Shown here: positions 6,710 to 10,103 of the stretch, piece after piece
How the letters are laid out: each line of letters starts with the position of its first letter
Position numbering within the stretch: the first letter of the stretch is position 1
Assembly: GCA_946186215.1 (NCBI GenBank)
Contig: CAMHMM010000044.1
Location: 1 to 10,103, forward strand
Length of the DNA: 10,103 nucleotides
Reading direction: 5' to 3'
DNA from: an uncultured Ruminococcus sp.
GTDB lineage: Bacteria > Bacillota > Clostridia > Oscillospirales > Ruminococcaceae
Program-made: the position numbers and the translations under genes
Notes under the pieces: model-generated
What the model was told of the DNA's origin: nothing
The model's input: the letters and a program-made list of their open reading frames with translations, nothing else
The model's database searches: none

Positions 6710-7972
6710 ATGAAGAAAGTAAATAAGGCGGCGGCAGCTCTTGCCGCGCTTGTCATGCTCGCAGGCTGCGCTCCGGCAGGAGAAACGGAAAAAAGCGCAG
6801 TTCCGGCCACAGAGCAGCAGGTACAGACAGAGGCGGTCACACAGGTTCAGACACCCACCGAGCCCGTTGACCTTTCAAAGGGGCTGACTGATGCCATGTA
6901 CAGCCGTGCCGTGCTCAACGAGGGCAACAGGGCAAGACTGGCGGCAGTGATGAAAAAGGCCGAGGCAGGTACGGCGATAACCGTGGGCACTATCGGAGGC
7001 TCGATCACACAGGGCAGCGCCGCATCAAATCAGCAGCTTTGCTATGCGGGGCTTTTCAACAAATACTGGACGGAGAAATTCCCCGATACGCAGGTGAATT
7101 TTGTCAATGCGGGCATCGGCGGCACCAATTCATATCTGGGTGTCCACAGAGTAGATGAACAGCTTCTTTCAGCAAAGCCCGATGTAGTCGTGGTGGAGTT
7201 TTCCGTAAATGATGCGGACAGGCTGATGAACAAATACTCCTATGACAGTCTTGTGCGAAAGATAATGTCGGCGGAAAATGAGCCTGCGGTGATACTTCTT
7301 TTCACCACACAGGAAAACGGCACGAGCCTGCAGGAAACTCATATGGAGATAGGCAGGGCGTATGATCTGCCATGCCTCAGCTACCGCGAGGTGGTGTACC
7401 CCGAGGTGGCAGCGGGAACGCTTGACTGGAAGGATATCTCGCCCGACAACATCCATCCCAACGATGCGGGACATTCCCTTATCGGACAGCTCCTTTCGCG
7501 CTATCTCGACAGCGTCTATGACGAAAGGAACAGCATAGAGGGCAGCACGGCATTCACTGCTGAGGCCTATACAGCGGATTATTACAAAAATGCAAAAATG
7601 CTCTCCTCAAAGGATATAGAGCCTGTGGAGATAAGCGGCTTTGAGGCAGGCACCAATAAGGTCTATCCCGAGCTTTTCCCGGATAATTTCGTCACCGAGG
7701 GAGAGGGCTGTCTTAAATTTGAAACGGACTGCTCGTGTCTTGGCTTTTTCTATCTCAAGACAGTAGACGGCAAGGGCGGCAAGTACGATGTGTATGTGGA
7801 CGGCGCACGCAAGGGCGTTCTCGATGCGGATTTCTCCGGCGGCTGGGGCAATTACGGCGAAACTCAGCAGATACTCATCGGCAAGGAGAGCGGGCACCAC
7901 GAGATCGAGATAAAGCTTTCCGAGGGCAGCACAAATACCGCTATGACCATACTCGGCGTGATGGTAAGCTGA
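6710..7972 (+). CDS. Secreted lipoprotein with SGNH/GDSL hydrolase domain (probable carbohydrate esterase)
   Basis: The N-terminus is a lipoprotein signal: basic MKKVNK, a hydrophobic stretch and lipobox LAGC with Cys20 as the lipidated residue. A T/E/Q/P-rich linker (about 21-55) leads to the hydrolase. Block I is GGSIT with Ser98 as nucleophile, in the GGSIT rather than GDSIT form. Block II is NAGIGGTNS (134-141), block III is FSVND with Asn167, and block V is DNIHPND with Asp246 and His249; the catalytic set is complete. Residues from about 300 form a separate, probably beta-sandwich domain. Such proteins are usually surface esterases that deacylate plant polysaccharides or envelope glycans; the substrate cannot be read from sequence. 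An AGGAGA site at 6697-6702 supports the start. It begins 34 bases after holA with no obvious promoter, so co-transcription with holA is possible, though the functions are unrelated. Confidence 0.88.
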   Translation: MKKVNKAAAALAALVMLAGCAPAGETEKSAVPATEQQVQTEAVTQVQTPTEPVDLSKGLTDAMYSRAVLNEGNRARLAAVMKKAEAGTAITVGTIGGSITQGSAASNQQLCYAGLFNKYWTEKFPDTQVNFVNAGIGGTNSYLGVHRVDEQLLSAKPDVVVVEFSVNDADRLMNKYSYDSLVRKIMSAENEPAVILLFTTQENGTSLQETHMEIGRAYDLPCLSYREVVYPEVAAGTLDWKDISPDNIHPNDAGHSLIGQLLSRYLDSVYDERNSIEGSTAFTAEAYTADYYKNAKMLSSKDIEPVEISGFEAGTNKVYPELFPDNFVTEGEGCLKFETDCSCLGFFYLKTVDGKGGKYDVYVDGARKGVLDADFSGGWGNYGETQQILIGKESGHHEIEIKLSEGSTNTAMTILGVMVS

Positions 7973-7989
7973 TATCACAATTAATGATG

Positions 7990-8019
7990 TACATTGCACA
8001 ATGAATGATGTGCAATGTA
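7990..8019. repeat. Perfect 10-bp inverted repeat upstream of iorA
   Basis: TACATTGCAC (7990-7999) and its exact complement GTGCAATGTA (8010-8019) flank a 10-base AT-rich spacer. There is no T-run after it, so it is not a standard terminator. It ends 12 bases before the -10 box at 8032 and overlaps the place where a -35 box would sit. It could be an operator for a dimeric regulator, a transcript-end hairpin of the esterase gene, or part of a small AT-rich mobile repeat, as the surrounding AATGATGT/AATAATGT words suggest. Confidence 0.7.
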
Positions 8020-8037
8020 TGGTGAATAATGTATAAT
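8009..8037 (+). promoter_or_regulatory. Probable promoter of iorA
   Basis: A perfect TATAAT lies at 8032-8037, with a TG directly before it. At 17-base spacing the -35 position reads TGTGCA (8009-8014), a weak match lying inside the right arm of the inverted repeat. A start near 8043-8045 would give a leader of about 100 bases. The weak -35 and its overlap with the palindrome suggest a promoter under control of an activator or repressor. Confidence 0.5.
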
Positions 8038-8044
8038 TAAACTA

Positions 8045-8131
8045 AGGGGGATAGTCTTATCCTCCTGTGACTTAAGAAAATGCCGGACACACGAAAAATG
8101 TGGATATGATCTGTCCGGTGCTTCCTTAAAG
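8045..8131 (+). promoter_or_regulatory. Structured 5' leader of iorA (unidentified)
   Basis: Two hairpins can be drawn. The first pairs 8045-8053 with 8058-8066 (nine pairs, one G-U, loop GTCT) and would sit at the very 5' end of the transcript. The second is larger: TTAAG (8072-8076) pairs with CTTAA (8125-8129), and 8081-8089 pairs with 8112-8120 (CCGGACA/TGTCCGG plus two G-U pairs), with a possible inner CAC/GTG pair (8090-8092 with 8100-8102). It ends just before the ribosome binding site AGGTGA (8137-8142). I do not recognise it as a known riboswitch or T-box, and no T-run makes it a terminator. Confidence 0.5.
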
Positions 8132-8145
8132 CAGACAGGTGAAAT

Positions 8146-9939
8146 ATGCACAAGGAATTTTTGATGGGCAATGCCGCCATAGGCATGGGGGCTGTTGCCG
8201 CAGGACTGAATTTTATATCCGGTTACCCCGGCACACCGTCATCAGAGGTGCTGGAGACCGTTGCAAAGCAAAATGACGGTACTGTTTATGTGGAGTGGTC
8301 TGTAAATGAAAAGGCCGCACTTGAAGCGGCTGCTGGCGCAGCCTACTGCGGTGCCCGTTCTATGGTGACCATGAAGCAGGTGGGGCTCAATGTTGCTTCC
8401 GATCCGCTCATGTCCCTTGCATATGTGGGCGTAAAGGGCGGTATGATAATCATGGTGGCGGACGATCCCGGCCCCATATCATCCCAGACAGAGCAGGATA
8501 CACGCACATTCGCTGTGTTTTCCAAGCTGCCCTGCTTCGATCCCGCCTCGGTCGAGGAAGCATTCTATATGGTGCGGGATGCCTTTGAGCTTTCGGAAAA
8601 ATATCACACCCCTGTGATATTCCGCCCCACTACGAGGATATGTCACGCATATGCTTCGGTAGAGGTGCCCGAAAAGGCGGACTTTATAAAGAATGTCCCC
8701 GAGGGTTTTGTGAAGGATACATCGCGCTGGGTGATATTCCCCAGACTTTCCTACAATAACCATATCGCAATAGAAAAGCGAAACGCCGCGCTTGAAGCGG
8801 AGCTTTCGGCCTATCCCCGCAATGAGATAATCAATAAGGATTCAAAGCGCAGTATGGGCATTGCAGCCAATGGCATCAGTTATGCCTATGTGCGTGAGGC
8901 AGTACGGGATATGGAGGATCCCCCGAGGATACTGAAGGTGGCAACGCCCTTCCCGTTCCCGACAGACCTTGCCTGTGAATTTATGGACGGGCTCAGCGAG
9001 GTGCTGTGCATAGAGGAGCTCGATCCCGTTATCGAGCGGGCACTTACTCATATATGCGGCACTAAGAACCTTGATATCCCGATATGCGGCAAGCTTTCGG
9101 GCGATGTAAAGCCCGCAGGTGAGAATTCCGCAGAATACGCAAAGGCTGTGATACAAAAAGCAGCAGGAGATGATGCCGTTATCCCGTATGAGGAGGAAAC
9201 CCCGTCTCTGCCTGTGCGCCCGCCTGTGCTGTGTGCGGGATGTCCGCACCGTGCATCCTTCTATGCGGTAAAGAAGGCGATGAAGGGGCAGAAGGCTGTG
9301 TTCTGCGGCGATATTGGCTGCTACACTCTGGGAAATGCCCAGCCGCTCGATATGGTGGATACCTGCCTTTGCATGGGAGCGGGAGTGAATATCGCGCAGG
9401 GGATAGGCAGGATAGAGCCCGATACAAAGTGCTTTGCCTTTGTCGGGGATTCCACCTTCTTCGCGTCGGCCATCACAGGCGCTGTCAATGCGGTTTATAA
9501 TCAGGCGGATATGACGCTTATCGTTCTTGACAACAGCACCACTGCCATGACAGGGCACCAGCCCCACCCCGGGACAGGGCGCACAATGATGAACGAGGTA
9601 GTGGCAAAGATAGATATAGAAGCAGTTCTGCGGGGCGTGGGCGTGCAGACGGTGGAGACTGTCGATCCCCTCGATCTTGCGGCATCTGTTGAATGTATAA
9701 AGCGTGTCGCCGCACAAAAAGGCGTAAAGGCTGTGATATTCAAGTCGCCCTGTGCGATGATAATAAAGCAGGGCAGGCCTGTGACCATCGGTGAGGACTG
9801 CACACAGTGCAGATACTGCATAAAGCAGCTGGGCTGCCCGGGCATCGTTATCTCAGATGGCAAAGTGGCGATCGAGCAGGCACTTTGCACAGGCTGCGGG
9901 CTGTGCGCTCAGGTCTGTCCTTCAAAGGCGATAAGGTAA
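8146..9939 (+). CDS. iorA: Indolepyruvate:ferredoxin oxidoreductase, alpha subunit
   Basis: The enzyme oxidatively decarboxylates aryl-2-oxo acids made from aromatic amino acids to aryl-acetyl-CoA, reducing ferredoxin; the reverse reaction can also serve synthesis in anaerobes. The 597-residue length is usual. The N-terminal domain shows SGYPGTPSSEV (25-35) and VEWSVNEKAALEAA (49-62). LCAGCPHR carries Cys363 and Cys366. The thiamine-diphosphate domain has CGDIGCYTLG (Asp389), VGDSTFF (Asp435) and LDNSTTAMTGHQPHPGTG. Two [4Fe-4S] motifs end the protein: Cys552, 555, 558, 564 (with the longer last gap seen in this family) and Cys581, 584, 587, 591. The start is preceded by AGGTGA at 8137-8142, rather close to the ATG; Met7 with AAGGA upstream is a possible alternative. 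The beta subunit gene iorB, normally adjacent, is not the next reading frame. Confidence 0.95.
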   Translation: MHKEFLMGNAAIGMGAVAAGLNFISGYPGTPSSEVLETVAKQNDGTVYVEWSVNEKAALEAAAGAAYCGARSMVTMKQVGLNVASDPLMSLAYVGVKGGMIIMVADDPGPISSQTEQDTRTFAVFSKLPCFDPASVEEAFYMVRDAFELSEKYHTPVIFRPTTRICHAYASVEVPEKADFIKNVPEGFVKDTSRWVIFPRLSYNNHIAIEKRNAALEAELSAYPRNEIINKDSKRSMGIAANGISYAYVREAVRDMEDPPRILKVATPFPFPTDLACEFMDGLSEVLCIEELDPVIERALTHICGTKNLDIPICGKLSGDVKPAGENSAEYAKAVIQKAAGDDAVIPYEEETPSLPVRPPVLCAGCPHRASFYAVKKAMKGQKAVFCGDIGCYTLGNAQPLDMVDTCLCMGAGVNIAQGIGRIEPDTKCFAFVGDSTFFASAITGAVNAVYNQADMTLIVLDNSTTAMTGHQPHPGTGRTMMNEVVAKIDIEAVLRGVGVQTVETVDPLDLAASVECIKRVAAQKGVKAVIFKSPCAMIIKQGRPVTIGEDCTQCRYCIKQLGCPGIVISDGKVAIEQALCTGCGLCAQVCPSKAIR

Positions 9940-10006
9940 GCTCTGCCGGCATCTGCAAATGCTGACTATGCTTTATCCGATAATTCTCTGATCATGGGGG
10001 GATATT

Positions 10007-10103
10007 ATGAATACGACTTTAGTGGCTGTAATACTGGTGATTTGCTTTTTTGGCCTGTTTATCTGGCAGGTCGCATGGTTTGACCGCAGCAAGGAAAACT
10101 ATG
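10007..10103 (+). CDS. Start of a small membrane or exported protein gene (3' end outside window)
   Basis: An ATG at 10007, five bases after a strong GGGGGGA ribosome binding site (9995-10001), opens a frame that stays open to the window edge (32 codons). The peptide has a polar start (MNTT), a hydrophobic stretch of about 17 residues (LVAVILVICFFGLFIWQ) and then VAWFDRSKENY. This fits a single membrane helix or an uncleaved signal anchor. It starts 67 bases after the iorA stop with no convincing promoter or terminator between them, so co-transcription is possible. I do not recognise the family. It is clearly not the start of IorB, which opens with a nucleotide-binding-like GxGGQG segment. 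Confidence 0.6.
   Translation, partial: MNTTLVAVILVICFFGLFIWQVAWFDRSKENY

Noticed and set aside
8842..9717. Long 291-codon minus-strand frame inside iorA, and a similar 258-codon one at 3055-3831
   Set aside because: They lie entirely opposite strongly supported genes, have low-information Cys/His-rich translations and no promoter or ribosome binding site; they are shadows of codon bias.
9953..9984. Promoter before the small membrane gene (GATAAT at 9979-9984)
   Set aside because: No acceptable -35 box exists at 16-18 bases upstream, so I do not call it.

Overview
This 10.1 kb window looks like the chromosome of a Gram-positive anaerobe of the Clostridia, most likely a Ruminococcus-type gut or rumen bacterium. 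That placement is an inference. It rests on purine-rich ribosome binding sites, a consensus TTGACA/TATAAT promoter, an anaerobic indolepyruvate:ferredoxin oxidoreductase, a DUF58/transglutaminase pair and a lipoprotein esterase of the kind common in plant-fibre degraders. All recognised genes lie on the + strand.

Region 1 (1-1450) is more AT-rich than the rest. It holds the C-terminal part of an MmeI-like single-chain restriction-modification enzyme (cut by the window edge). A 67-residue VbhA-like antitoxin with an intact Fic-inhibitory motif overlaps it by 4 bases, and a strong intrinsic terminator closes the unit. No Fic toxin is visible. This looks like the end of an accessory defence module.

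Region 2 (1451-1810) has no gene. It carries two tandem copies, and perhaps one decayed copy, of a roughly 100-bp repeat ending in short GC-rich hairpins. A perfect sigma-A promoter follows directly and drives the next genes.

Region 3 (1811-5334) is a two-gene operon with a 4-base overlap: a DUF58 membrane protein and a membrane-anchored transglutaminase-like protein of the TgpA type. The MoxR ATPase that usually precedes this pair is not present.

Region 4 (5335-5649) has no gene. It carries three more diverged copies of the same repeat, the last ending just before holA.

Region 5 (5650-7972) holds holA (DNA polymerase III delta subunit), then a secreted SGNH/GDSL-hydrolase lipoprotein 34 bases downstream with its own good ribosome binding site.

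Region 6 (7973-10103) begins with a 30-bp inverted repeat, a probable promoter and a structured leader. These lead into iorA, the large subunit of indolepyruvate:ferredoxin oxidoreductase, used in anaerobic aromatic amino-acid metabolism. Where iorB would be expected, the window ends inside a small membrane-protein gene.

The points most worth a second look are the dispersed repeat whose terminal hairpin changes sequence but keeps pairing, the orphan VbhA-like antitoxin coupled to the restriction enzyme, and the palindrome plus folded leader in front of iorA.
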